64,000 nucleotides of DNA from Phytohabitans flavus. GTDB lineage: Bacteria; Actinomycetota; Actinomycetes; Mycobacteriales; Micromonosporaceae. Positions 35,995-44,178 of the stretch are shown piece by piece. A model generated the notes under the pieces. That model was not told the origin of the DNA and ran no database searches. It saw nothing but the letters and a program-made list of their open reading frames with translations. The position numbers and the translations under genes are program-made. The stretch covers positions 1,968,001 through 2,032,000 of the forward strand of contig NZ_AP022870.1 of the NCBI RefSeq assembly GCF_011764545.1, in the 5' to 3' direction. Each line of letters opens with the position of its first letter. The first letter of the stretch is position 1.

Positions 35995-36974
35995 TCCTCG
36001 AACTGGCCGGCGACGCGGGGGAGCGCGGCCGCCAGCACGGCTCACGGATGCGGGACCAGATCCGGGCACGGATCGCGGGTACGGTATCCGGGCCTTCCGA
36101 GGCAGTGGCCGGCCCGTGGCTGGCGGCCATCGACACGGTGGGGGCGCTCGGGGCTGAGCTGCGTGGCATCGCGGCCGGCGCGGGTGTGCCGCTGCACGAC
36201 GTGGTGCTGCTCAACGCCTTCGAGGCCGTGGAGGTGGCCCGCCAGGTCGAGCTTGGCGGTTGCACGGCGGTCGCGCTGCCCGGCCCGATCCTCGCCCAGA
36301 ACTGGGACGCCAACCCCTCCCTGGCCGCCACGGTCGGCATCCACCTGCACCGCGGCCCGGACATCCCCACGACCGTGTTGCTCGCCTCGCCCGGCGGCCT
36401 CGGCTGGATCGGACTCAACGCGCACGGCGTGGCACTGGTCAACAACGACCTGCTGACCCGCGCCGTCCGCCCCGGCGTGCCCAGCCAGGCCGTCCGCCGC
36501 GACGCGCTCGCCCAAGCCACGGCCGCCCGCGCGCTCCACGCCATCGTCTCCCGCCCGGCCGTGGGCGGACGCGCCTACCTACTGGCCGACGCCGGTGGCG
36601 ACGTGGTGACGGTCGAGGTGGCGGCGGAGGCGGGGCCGGCGGTCACCCGCCACCCGGGAGGCACGGTACACACGAACCACGCGCTCGCCCCGACCATCGC
36701 GGCACACGAGGACTCTGACCTTCTCACTGCCACGTACCCGTCGAGCCACGCCCGCCTGCGCCGCGCCACCGACCTGGCCACCCGACCGGATGCGACCCCG
36801 CACCTGGTGCTTACCGACCACGCCGGCCAGCCGCTCTCCATCTGCCGCCACCCGTCCGCCGAGGAGCCGACGGTCACCGCCGCCTCGGTCGTCTTCGACT
36901 GCGCCCGCCGCCACGCGACCATCACCCTGGGAAACCCGTGCACCGCGACCCCGGTGGAAATCGACCTCGCCTGA
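35991..36974 (+). CDS. C45-family autoproteolytic Ntn-hydrolase (acyltransferase/amidohydrolase)
   Basis: This 327-residue protein resembles the acyl-CoA:6-aminopenicillanic-acid acyltransferase family. The predicted self-cleavage site is Gly90-Cys91 in ELGGCTAVAL, followed by PGPILAQNWDANP, the family's conserved block; cleavage would expose Cys91 as N-terminal nucleophile. The rest follows the family layout (GLGWIGLNAHGVALVNNDL near 145 and THTNHAL-like TVHTNHAL near 225). It should hydrolyse or transfer an acyl/amide group and is the last gene of the LysR-controlled operon. The substrate is unknown. Confidence 0.83.
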   Translation: MILELAGDAGERGRQHGSRMRDQIRARIAGTVSGPSEAVAGPWLAAIDTVGALGAELRGIAAGAGVPLHDVVLLNAFEAVEVARQVELGGCTAVALPGPILAQNWDANPSLAATVGIHLHRGPDIPTTVLLASPGGLGWIGLNAHGVALVNNDLLTRAVRPGVPSQAVRRDALAQATAARALHAIVSRPAVGGRAYLLADAGGDVVTVEVAAEAGPAVTRHPGGTVHTNHALAPTIAAHEDSDLLTATYPSSHARLRRATDLATRPDATPHLVLTDHAGQPLSICRHPSAEEPTVTAASVVFDCARRHATITLGNPCTATPVEIDLA

Positions 36975-36983
36975 CCCTGCGTG

Positions 36984-37005
36984 CGTCGCGCTAGCGCACG
37001 CGACG
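36984..37005 (+). terminator. Candidate hairpin at the end of the catabolic operon
   Basis: CGTCGCG, eight bases, CGCGACG: a perfect 7-bp stem 10 bp after the last operon stop and before the convergent small membrane-protein gene. No T tract follows on either strand, so it would be an L-shaped actinobacterial-type terminator or just a GC-rich palindrome. Confidence 0.4.
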
Positions 37006-37038
37006 GCGGCTGGCTCGGCGGGCGTCCTTGGGGCCGGG

Positions 37039-37431
37039 TTACTGGGCGTCCGCTGCCGAGGTCGAAGCCGGCTTTCCGGCCTTGCCGCCGGGTTCAGGTT
37101 GGTCCAACTTCAGCGTCTCGGCGATCACAACGTTTACGATCTTGTCGAGGGTTTCGGCGTTGGCGAGGTGGCCGGTGACGGTCAGCTCGATGCGTACCTG
37201 ACGGGCTACCTGTTCGACCGACGGTGCTTGCCTGCGGCTGCGGAGATCGTTGGCGATCGTCCAGGCTAGGGCGGCCACGCTGACTATCAGCGAGCCGAGC
37301 GAGACCGGGTCGAGGTACTGTCGCTGATCCTGCTGGGTGAGGGCCTTCTCCACGTCAAGCCGCAGGTCTGGACCCCCCTCGGCAGCGAGCCTGCGCGCGG
37401 CCGCTCGCCCTGCCCGGGCGGCTTCGTTCAT
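37039..37431 (-). CDS. Small single-span membrane protein paired with the CHAT-STAND-TPR protein
   Basis: This 130-residue protein has a basic N-terminal region, one hydrophobic segment (YLDPVSLGSLIVSVAALAW, about residues 40-58), a charged helical domain and a polar Pro/Lys/Ser tail. Its ATG overlaps the stop of the 1313-residue CHAT protein (ATGA), which implies coupled translation and a joint function. The C-terminal half (VARQVRIELTVTGHLANAETLDKIVNVV) was not matched to a known domain. A role as membrane-associated partner or effector of the CHAT protein is inference. Confidence 0.7.
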   Translation of the reverse strand: MNEAARAGRAAARRLAAEGGPDLRLDVEKALTQQDQRQYLDPVSLGSLIVSVAALAWTIANDLRSRRQAPSVEQVARQVRIELTVTGHLANAETLDKIVNVVIAETLKLDQPEPGGKAGKPASTSAADAQ

Positions 37432-40400
37432 TCGTCCTCCTCCGGCTCCTGCCACTGGTCGATGAACAGCCGTACGGGCGGCGGCAGCGGAGCGCCGGTT
37501 ACCTCGGTCCAGTTGCGCTCTACGGCCTCGACACCATACTGCCGGGAGAGCATGGCCAGATGGGACGCCGACTGCGCGGTCATCGGGTGCGGAAAGTCGT
37601 CGAAGACGGCGACACTGCGGCATACCCATTTCATCGCGTCGTCGGTGTCGCCGCGCTGCTCGGCGAGCAGGCCCAGCTGGCCGTAGTGCATGACGAGCTC
37701 GGGCCGGTTGTCCAGCCTCTCGTTGATCTCAAGCGCACGTCGATACCATCGTTCGGCCTCGTCGAGACGGCCCCGCTCCTGCTCCACGGCGCCCAGGTGG
37801 TGGAGGCTACGCGCCGTGTCGGCCTCATTGTGTAGTCGGCCGTGGATGCCGAGGGCTTGGAGGAACCAGCCCTCGGCGTCTTCCAGCAGCCCCTTGTCGA
37901 AGGCGAGCGAGCCCAACTGGTGGTAGACCTTGGCGATCTCGGGCTGGTTGTTCAGCTCCTGGAAGATGGCAAGGGATTCCTGATACCACCGCTCGGCCTC
38001 GTCGTATTGGTCCCGCTGCTGGTCGACGACGCCGAGCTGGAAACGGGTGACGGCCATGGCGGGCATGTCGCCGATCCGGTCGCTGACGATCAAGGATTCC
38101 CGGTACCACTCTTCGGCCTCGTCGAGCCGGCCGCGCAGCCGTTCGAGCATGCCGAAGCTGTCGTAGGCCGCCGCCACGCCGGGTTCATTGCCCAGTGCCG
38201 AGTCGATGTCGAGCGCCATCTCGTACCAGTGCCTCGCCTCATCCAGTCGACCCCGGAACTGGTCGACGAGGCCGAGTTGGTGGTAGGTCACGGCCAGGCC
38301 GGGCTGGTCCTTGATCTCCATATTGATCGCGATCGACTGCCGATACCACTCTTCCGCTTGGTCCAGCTGCCCGCGTCGGTGCTCGATCATCCCGAGCTGG
38401 TGACAGGTGCCTGCGATGGCGCGCCGGTCGCCCACTTCCTTCGTGATGTGAAGGGCCTGCCGCAGCCACTGCTCAGCGAGGTCCAACCGGCCGCGCGAGT
38501 CCTCAAGCGTGCCGCGCAGATGGTAGGTCTCAGCGAGCAGCAGCCGGTACCCCTTCGTGCCACGGCCCTGCGTTCGGCGCTGGAGGACGCCTTGCAGCTT
38601 GAGCACGACCTGCTCAGCAGCGTCGAAGTAGCCGGCCTGCCCGAGCTGCTCGACCTGGGAACTCATGAGATACAACCAGAAGGTGCCAGCCTTGCCGCCG
38701 AGTGCGGACGGCTCGCCATTCCCATCCTCAACGGCACGCACGGCGCGGTCGGTCCAGTCGCGGGCCTCGACGAACATCCCCTCCCGGGCCCAGAAGTCCC
38801 CGAGTGGCTGGTAGATGCGCTGCGCAAGATCCCATCGACGTTGGTCGAGTGCGTAGCCCAGTAGATGGCCCATCATCGGCAGCCGCGCCCGGATGATCCT
38901 GCGGACGAAGTCGGCCTGGGGGCCGCTTTGGTTGTCGTCCATCCAGTCGGCCGACCCGGCGTAGGCCTCGAGCAGGCCACTCATCGCGCGCTCGCGTCTG
39001 CGCTCGTACCGCTGACCGTCCTCGGCCCGCCACTGCATGGCGAGATAGCCGGGAAGCCCCGGCGGGATACGGTAGGCGCCCTGCACACCGTCGCCAGAGG
39101 CGGTGAGCAGACCGACCCGCGCCGCCTCGGCGAGCACCGCAGTCCAGTCCGCCGCCGTGAGCCGGCGGAATCGGCGCGGCACCTGCCGTAGCCGGCTTAA
39201 GCGTGCGAGGACGTCGACGTCGATGATCTCGTGGAAGAGGGCGGCGACGGCAAGCCGCTGGCGCGTCTCGGGCGCCAGGTGCCGCATGGAATAAGTGATC
39301 GAGGCGGCCAGCGACGCGGGGCTACTGTCCGCGGACGGTGGTTGCGTGCCTTGCAGCTCGGCCAGGATCGTGGCCGGATCGTCGGTCTCCAGCATTGGCA
39401 GCGTCAGGCGCATGCTCAGCGGATGGCCGTTCAGCCACTTGAGCAACTCCTCGAACGCCCGCTCCTCGCGCTTGGGCGCCGCGGCCGGGGTCCGGTGCAG
39501 CAGCATGTCGGCGTACTCGGCTGCCTCCTGTCGACGCAGCCCTTCCACCTCGACCCGGGTGACATCGTCCTCGCCCAGCCATGCCTCGTCGGTGCGACTG
39601 GTGATCAGAACGGCGCTCTGCCCGAGATCGCTGCTGAGGAAGTCACGAAACTCCGCGTGTGCCCTGGCGTCCAACGGCGGTGTGGCCGAAGTGGGATCCG
39701 GCATGGAGCACACCGACTCGAAGTTGTCCCACACCATGAGCGCGCGGCGTTCCTGTAGCGTGTCGCGGACCTGCGCGCGCTGCTCCGCGGGTTCGACGCC
39801 GGCCAGGTCTAGGCCGAGCGCGTTGCCGACCGTCAGGATCACGCCTTCCAGCCCGAACGAGGCGATGCCGGGCTGGAAGGAGTGCCAGATCAAAGCGTCC
39901 GGATCGTCGGTCCCACCGGTGTCGCGCCACCATCGGCCGAATGCCTTGGCCGCCTCGGTCTTGCCGCTACCGGCGGACCCGTGCAGCACGACTACTTTGC
40001 GGGTGCGAAGCGCCATCTCCACTGTGTAGAGCAGATCGTCGCGACCGACGAACACACCGTCGGCGGGCGACGTCGGATCATCCACGTCATATTGGCCGCG
40101 CTCGAGGGAGCGATGCTGATCCAGGATTACGTCCGGAGCCGAGGTGGTCAAAACGAGCGAGTCTGCCAGCAAATGCGTCCGGGATAGGGCCTCCAGCTCG
40201 GGGAAGCGCACCGCTTGACGCATGTAATGCACGGGGATCAGCCAGTCCGACAGCGGCAGGTCGCCTCGCGGGCTGGGCCGGGCCGGCCTGCGCGCCATCC
40301 GCTCCCGCCCGATCCGCACGGATTCGGCGACCGTCGCGCCGGTGAACAGCCGTTCGTAGAAGGCCGCCATGAACTCGGCCGCCGCCACCGCGTACACGGT

Positions 40401-41369
40401 GTAGGCCATGGCCACCACAGCCGAGGCGCCGCCAGCTAGTAGCCGGGTGGCTACCGCGGTCTCAAGCTGACGACCCACGGCGCCGGCCTGGCAAGCATTG
40501 AGTACCACGACCGGCACCCGCGCCGCTGCCAGGACTGCCGCCAGCCGCTCCGCGGGCACCAGGTCCTGTCCGCCGCCCGACCGCTCAAACGCCAATAGAC
40601 CCTGGTCAGTGTCTGGCGAGTCAAACCCTGGGCGGGCGCCGGTCAGCACGCCGTGCCCGTCGATGTGCACGATCTGAAATGGCTCGCCCGCCTCGTGCGC
40701 TTCACGAAGGGTCGCGGCCAGGGCGTCGATAGTCGCCGGTCGCAGCACCCGCAGGTCAACCTTGCCGCGCACCGCGTCCAACCGCTCCAGAAGAGGGCGG
40801 GCGATCATCCGGTAGGCGACGTCGCGGGTGCCGGCCGGCCGGGCGATCACCATCAGGACCCGAAGCTGTGCGCCGCCGACCGTGAACGTCTGGGTCTGCG
40901 TACTGGTGGCGAGGCTGCGGCTGATCCCGATACCACTGAGCGCCACCGGCTCGTCGGCGCTCGGCTCACGCATCAGCTCCCAGGGAAGTCCGAGCAGCTG
41001 AGGCGAGTCCGACCGCAAGACCAGCTCGGCCGCTCCCGACGTCTCGGCATGCCGGCGTACCGCGTCGTAAGCCTCCCGGGCAGAACCACCGCCGAACACG
41101 GCATTGAACAGGGCGTGGCCCCACTCCGGGAGCCGGTCCGCGATCCGGCGGCCCCGATCCTCGTAAACCGCGAACGGCGCGAGGAGGTACTCCTCCAGAT
41201 ACCAGCGCAGCTCCCGCAGCGCCTCAGCATCAAGCGGCGGGCTCAGCGCGGCTGGAGCACCGACCGCCTGCGGCTGCTGACTGTCTACATAGGTCGACAC
41301 CGAAACTTCGTCCACTGCGAGATCGATCAGCAGGCGATCCACCCGCCGCAGTCTATGCAGCCCCGTCAA
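37428..41369 (-). CDS. CHAT protease-STAND NTPase-TPR protein (predicted conflict/defence regulator)
   Basis: 1313 residues. A CHAT caspase-like domain spans about 165-390, with catalytic His239 in VHIDGHG and Cys292 in VVLNACQAG. A STAND/NB-ARC-type NTPase follows, with Walker A GSAGSGKT (464-471), Walker B RALMVWDN (about 542-549), a sensor-like VLITSR and a winged-helix region to about 800. The C-terminus, about 930-1270, has about eight TPR units of 40 residues, each with GRLDEAEEWYR-like helices. In related systems the TPRs sense a trigger, NTP-driven oligomerisation follows, and the protease cleaves targets. Stop overlaps the small membrane-protein gene downstream. GC content and codon use resemble the neighbours. 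Confidence 0.85.
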   Translation of the reverse strand: MTGLHRLRRVDRLLIDLAVDEVSVSTYVDSQQPQAVGAPAALSPPLDAEALRELRWYLEEYLLAPFAVYEDRGRRIADRLPEWGHALFNAVFGGGSAREAYDAVRRHAETSGAAELVLRSDSPQLLGLPWELMREPSADEPVALSGIGISRSLATSTQTQTFTVGGAQLRVLMVIARPAGTRDVAYRMIARPLLERLDAVRGKVDLRVLRPATIDALAATLREAHEAGEPFQIVHIDGHGVLTGARPGFDSPDTDQGLLAFERSGGGQDLVPAERLAAVLAAARVPVVVLNACQAGAVGRQLETAVATRLLAGGASAVVAMAYTVYAVAAAEFMAAFYERLFTGATVAESVRIGRERMARRPARPSPRGDLPLSDWLIPVHYMRQAVRFPELEALSRTHLLADSLVLTTSAPDVILDQHRSLERGQYDVDDPTSPADGVFVGRDDLLYTVEMALRTRKVVVLHGSAGSGKTEAAKAFGRWWRDTGGTDDPDALIWHSFQPGIASFGLEGVILTVGNALGLDLAGVEPAEQRAQVRDTLQERRALMVWDNFESVCSMPDPTSATPPLDARAHAEFRDFLSSDLGQSAVLITSRTDEAWLGEDDVTRVEVEGLRRQEAAEYADMLLHRTPAAAPKREERAFEELLKWLNGHPLSMRLTLPMLETDDPATILAELQGTQPPSADSSPASLAASITYSMRHLAPETRQRLAVAALFHEIIDVDVLARLSRLRQVPRRFRRLTAADWTAVLAEAARVGLLTASGDGVQGAYRIPPGLPGYLAMQWRAEDGQRYERRRERAMSGLLEAYAGSADWMDDNQSGPQADFVRRIIRARLPMMGHLLGYALDQRRWDLAQRIYQPLGDFWAREGMFVEARDWTDRAVRAVEDGNGEPSALGGKAGTFWLYLMSSQVEQLGQAGYFDAAEQVVLKLQGVLQRRTQGRGTKGYRLLLAETYHLRGTLEDSRGRLDLAEQWLRQALHITKEVGDRRAIAGTCHQLGMIEHRRGQLDQAEEWYRQSIAINMEIKDQPGLAVTYHQLGLVDQFRGRLDEARHWYEMALDIDSALGNEPGVAAAYDSFGMLERLRGRLDEAEEWYRESLIVSDRIGDMPAMAVTRFQLGVVDQQRDQYDEAERWYQESLAIFQELNNQPEIAKVYHQLGSLAFDKGLLEDAEGWFLQALGIHGRLHNEADTARSLHHLGAVEQERGRLDEAERWYRRALEINERLDNRPELVMHYGQLGLLAEQRGDTDDAMKWVCRSVAVFDDFPHPMTAQSASHLAMLSRQYGVEAVERNWTEVTGAPLPPPVRLFIDQWQEPEEDE

Positions 41370-41611
41370 CCGAATCGGCGCCAGAGATCCTTCAGGGTCG
41401 GGGTCACATTCGATTCTTGAGACAGGCTATTTGCCCCCGTCCGCGTCACCTGCGGACCGTATGCTCCCGCGGGCACCGCTCCGGCCGGCGGCTCGCTAGC
41501 ACTCGCCGAGATCCCCGACCTCCGCTGCCACGTCCGCGGTCCAAGCCCAACCCCGGATCGCCGTCGGACGAGGAGCAAGGAGGTGGGTGCGCGGGCGCAT
41601 TCGCTGATCGG

Positions 41612-41661
41612 CGCGGACGGGTTGCGCACGCGAGAGATCGTGGTACCCAACCGCCCCCAGA
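41612..41661 (-). repeat. Dispersed repeat copy 2, distal fragment cut off by IS1182
   Basis: This piece matches the end of copy 1 (22350-22380) in inverted orientation: the AGATCGTGGTA hairpin arm at 41635-41645 and the flanking CGCGAGAG segment. The rest of the copy continues on the other side of the insertion sequence at 43440. It lies 243 bp upstream of the CHAT gene start; in the stretch 41370-41611 I see no gene or clear promoter. Confidence 0.65.
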
Positions 41662-43439
41662 GAGCCTGTCGCAGATTGTTTTGTGTGTGGGTGGGGCTGT
41701 GGGTGTTGGGGGTTGGGCGGGGTTGGTGGTGCTGGTCTGCGGTTATGCCGTGGTGAGGGCGGTTGGTCCGTGGGTGGTGGCGAGGCGGAGCAGGTTGGTG
41801 ACGGCGGCGGCGAGGTGGGCTTCGGCTTTGGCGGCGGTGAGGCCGCGGCGGGAGAAGCGGCGTAGTCCGCGGCGGTCTTTGAGGTGGGCGTTGACGGGTT
41901 CGACGGTGGCGCCGCGTTTGCGGTAGAGGGTTTTGCCTTCTGGGGTGGATAGGCGCCAGGCCATGTGTTCGCGGGCGGTGGCGTTCGGGTGGGGTGGTTG
42001 TGTGGGTGGGGTGGGGCCGGTGGGTTGGTGGGTTTTGCCTTGGGCGATGAGCCGGTCGGGGCCGGGTGCGGTGAGGTTGTCGTGACTGTTGTAGCCGGCG
42101 TCGAACAGGGTGGTGCCGACGGCCAGGTCGGGGTTGGCGGTAGCGTCGCGGAGTGTTTGGACGGCGTCGTCGATCTTGTCGTGCATGGGTTCTAGCTGGT
42201 TGACGTCGCCGGTGTCCTGGACCACCTCGACGGCGAGGATGAGGTAGTCGGCGGCGACGGCGAGTTGGGTGTTCAGGCCGGCGATGAACCCGGTTCGGGT
42301 GGGCATCAGCCGGCAGTCGGGGTCGGTGAGGCAGCGGACCGGGTTGTTGTTCTTCTTGCCGCTGTTGGTTTTGCCGGTGTGGGGTGTGGCCTCGAACGCG
42401 GCGAGTTCGGCCTCGACGGCCTCGACGCGGGTTTGTGCGCGGCGTACGTGGCTGTGTTCGTCGACCGGGACGGGCTTGGCCCCGGGCAACCGCCGCCCTT
42501 CGGCTGCCGCCGCGGCGTGCTGGGTGGCGCGTTCGTCAGCTTTTTGCTGCACGGCCGCGCGGATGTGCGCCGCTGAGTGACGCGCCGCGTCCAGTTCATC
42601 CTGGAGCCGTTGCCGGGCTGCGCGCCGCGTCGTGTCGCGGACCGCGGCCAGTTCGTCGGCAAGGGCCAGAGCCCGGTCGGCCTTGTCCACCGCCCGCCGC
42701 CGCTTGCCGCCGCGATCGCGGTTCGGATCCGTTTCGGCCCGTTCGATCAACTCGTCCAGCAGCGCCCGCCGCCGGGCCGGGTCCTGCAACGCTTCGGGTA
42801 GCTCATCCCCGCGCGCGTCACCGAACAGCTCGTCCTCGACGGCATCGTCGGCGGCGGCCTGCTCGACCAGCCGACAGGCGATCCGGCGCAGTCCGTCCTC
42901 GTCGGTCATCGCCTGCATCGACGCGTTCGCCGCGATCTTCGTCCCGTCCACCGCGACATGCCCGAGCCCGCCCATCCCGGCCCGCCCGCACAACGCCAAC
43001 ACCTTCGTGAACAAGTCCACGAACGCCTCGTCATGCTGCTGCCGGAACCGGGCGATCGTGGCATGGTCCGGCCGGGCCAAACCGGAGATCACCATGAACG
43101 CCACATCCTCCCGACAGCGCCGCTCGACCTGCCGGGACGAGGTGACCCCACCGGCATACGCCCAGATCAACAACGCCAACAACATGTCCGGGTCGTAGCC
43201 GGCCCGGCCCGCACCACCCAACCTGGCCCGGGCCGCGAACCCCGCCGTGTCCAACCGGGCCACCGCGTCCAACACGAACCACACCTGATGATCAACCGGC
43301 AGCCAATCCCGCAAATCCGGCGGCAACAACATCGGCTGATCCCGCCATACCGGCATAAACCCCTTCGCCACCCACCAATTATCGATCACAGCGAATCAAC
43401 ACCAGGTCAGCCACACCGACCCGATTTTGCGACAGGCTC
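41662..43439 (-). mobile_element. IS1182-family insertion sequence, complete
   Basis: A 1778-bp element with terminal inverted repeats starting GAGCCTGTCGCA at both ends (41662-41673 and, on the other strand, 43428-43439), one transposase gene and a 4-bp direct repeat CAGA on each side (41658-41661 and 43440-43443). Removing the element and one CAGA rejoins the two arms of a hairpin found intact at 22 kb. The insertion is therefore precise and occurred in the loop of a pre-existing repeat. Confidence 0.9.
41743..43389 (-). CDS. IS1182-family transposase
   Basis: This 548-residue DDE transposase appears intact. N-terminal IS1182/IS5-like DNA-binding part (DMLLALLIWAYAGGVTSSRQVERR near residue 70), then catalytic region motifs GHVAVDGTKIAANAS (first Asp, near 145), LFDAGYNSHDN (second Asp, near 435) and EPVNAHLKDRRGLRRFSRRG (Glu region, near 500). 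A coiled, Arg/Ala-rich insertion between about 200 and 310 separates the first and second acidic residues. It fills nearly the whole element between the inverted repeats. Confidence 0.93.
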   Translation of the reverse strand: MIDNWWVAKGFMPVWRDQPMLLPPDLRDWLPVDHQVWFVLDAVARLDTAGFAARARLGGAGRAGYDPDMLLALLIWAYAGGVTSSRQVERRCREDVAFMVISGLARPDHATIARFRQQHDEAFVDLFTKVLALCGRAGMGGLGHVAVDGTKIAANASMQAMTDEDGLRRIACRLVEQAAADDAVEDELFGDARGDELPEALQDPARRRALLDELIERAETDPNRDRGGKRRRAVDKADRALALADELAAVRDTTRRAARQRLQDELDAARHSAAHIRAAVQQKADERATQHAAAAAEGRRLPGAKPVPVDEHSHVRRAQTRVEAVEAELAAFEATPHTGKTNSGKKNNNPVRCLTDPDCRLMPTRTGFIAGLNTQLAVAADYLILAVEVVQDTGDVNQLEPMHDKIDDAVQTLRDATANPDLAVGTTLFDAGYNSHDNLTAPGPDRLIAQGKTHQPTGPTPPTQPPHPNATAREHMAWRLSTPEGKTLYRKRGATVEPVNAHLKDRRGLRRFSRRGLTAAKAEAHLAAAVTNLLRLATTHGPTALTTA

Positions 43440-43641
43440 CAGAGGGCAATTCGATACCACGATCTGCCAGACGGCGGCCGGCCGGAGCGCGGACCCGGCA
43501 GCGAAGGTCGTGGTCGGCCGACCACGACCCTGGGGGTGAGCTTGCCCAACCGCGAAGGGTGAGGCCGCGGGAGCGACGGTCTGGACTACGACGAACATCG
43601 CGGTAGCTCAATTTCCTTGGTCTTGGACCTTTATCCGCGAC
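43440..43641 (-). repeat. Dispersed hairpin-bearing repeat, copy 2 (main part)
   Basis: Inverted copy of the repeat at 22037-22380, ending in the loop where IS1182 inserted. Blocks shared with copy 1 include (minus strand) TTGAGCTACCGCGATGT, GACCGTCGCTCCCGCGGCCT and CTTCGCGGTTGGGC. It contains a perfect 24-bp palindrome at 43506-43529 (12-bp arms GGTCGTGGTCGG and CCGACCACGACC), which is imperfect in copy 1. It lies upstream of no same-strand gene and shows no convincing coding frame. Confidence 0.75.
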
Positions 43642-43686
43642 GGGGATGTCCGCCGACCTGTCGAACATCCCCGTCGACCGCCGCGG

Positions 43687-44154
43687 TCAGGCCGGCGTGG
43701 GTGTGGGCTTGTTGATGAGCGCGACGTTCATCCAGAAGCCGGCCGAGGCGAGCACCACCATCAGGGTGGTCATCGCCTTGTCGTCGTAGTGCTTCGCGAC
43801 CTCGGTGTACAGGTCGTCCGGTACGCGTTCCCGGCCAGGCGCGCTGGGCTGGAAAACGGCGTCTGTCAACGCCAGGGCGGCGCGCTCGGCGTCGGTGAAG
43901 TCGGACGCGTCCCACCAAGTCGCCACGGCGGCGATCCTGGCCTCGGACTCGCCCGCGTTACGCAGGTCGACCGAGTGCCGCATCACTTGATAGGTGCTGC
44001 CGACGATCTGGCCGGCACGCAGGTAGACCAGGCTGGTCGTGGTCGCTGGCACCGAGCCGTTGCCGGTGGCCTTGACCAGCATGCCAGCCAACTGCTGGAT
44101 CTCGGGCAGGTGCGTGTTGGCGTCGGGAATCCGTGCTCCCACGGTGTCCTCCAT
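43687..44154 (-). CDS. Carboxymuconolactone decarboxylase-family (AhpD-like) protein without CxxC
   Basis: This 155-residue helical protein has the AhpD/CMD fold signature LVYLRAGQIVGSTYQVMRHS; in typical members this reads QxNGCxxC with two redox cysteines. Here both positions are non-cysteine (Ser and Gln), so thiol peroxidase or disulfide activity is not expected. DFTDAERAALALTDAV and ALINKP near the end are otherwise normal. It lies 24 bp after an ECF41-type sigma gene on the same strand; CMD-family proteins are the standard genomic partners and targets of ECF41 sigma factors. Confidence 0.85.
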   Translation of the reverse strand: MEDTVGARIPDANTHLPEIQQLAGMLVKATGNGSVPATTTSLVYLRAGQIVGSTYQVMRHSVDLRNAGESEARIAAVATWWDASDFTDAERAALALTDAVFQPSAPGRERVPDDLYTEVAKHYDDKAMTTLMVVLASAGFWMNVALINKPTPTPA

Positions 44155-44178
44155 GCTGCTTGGGAGTGTTTGTCGTCC

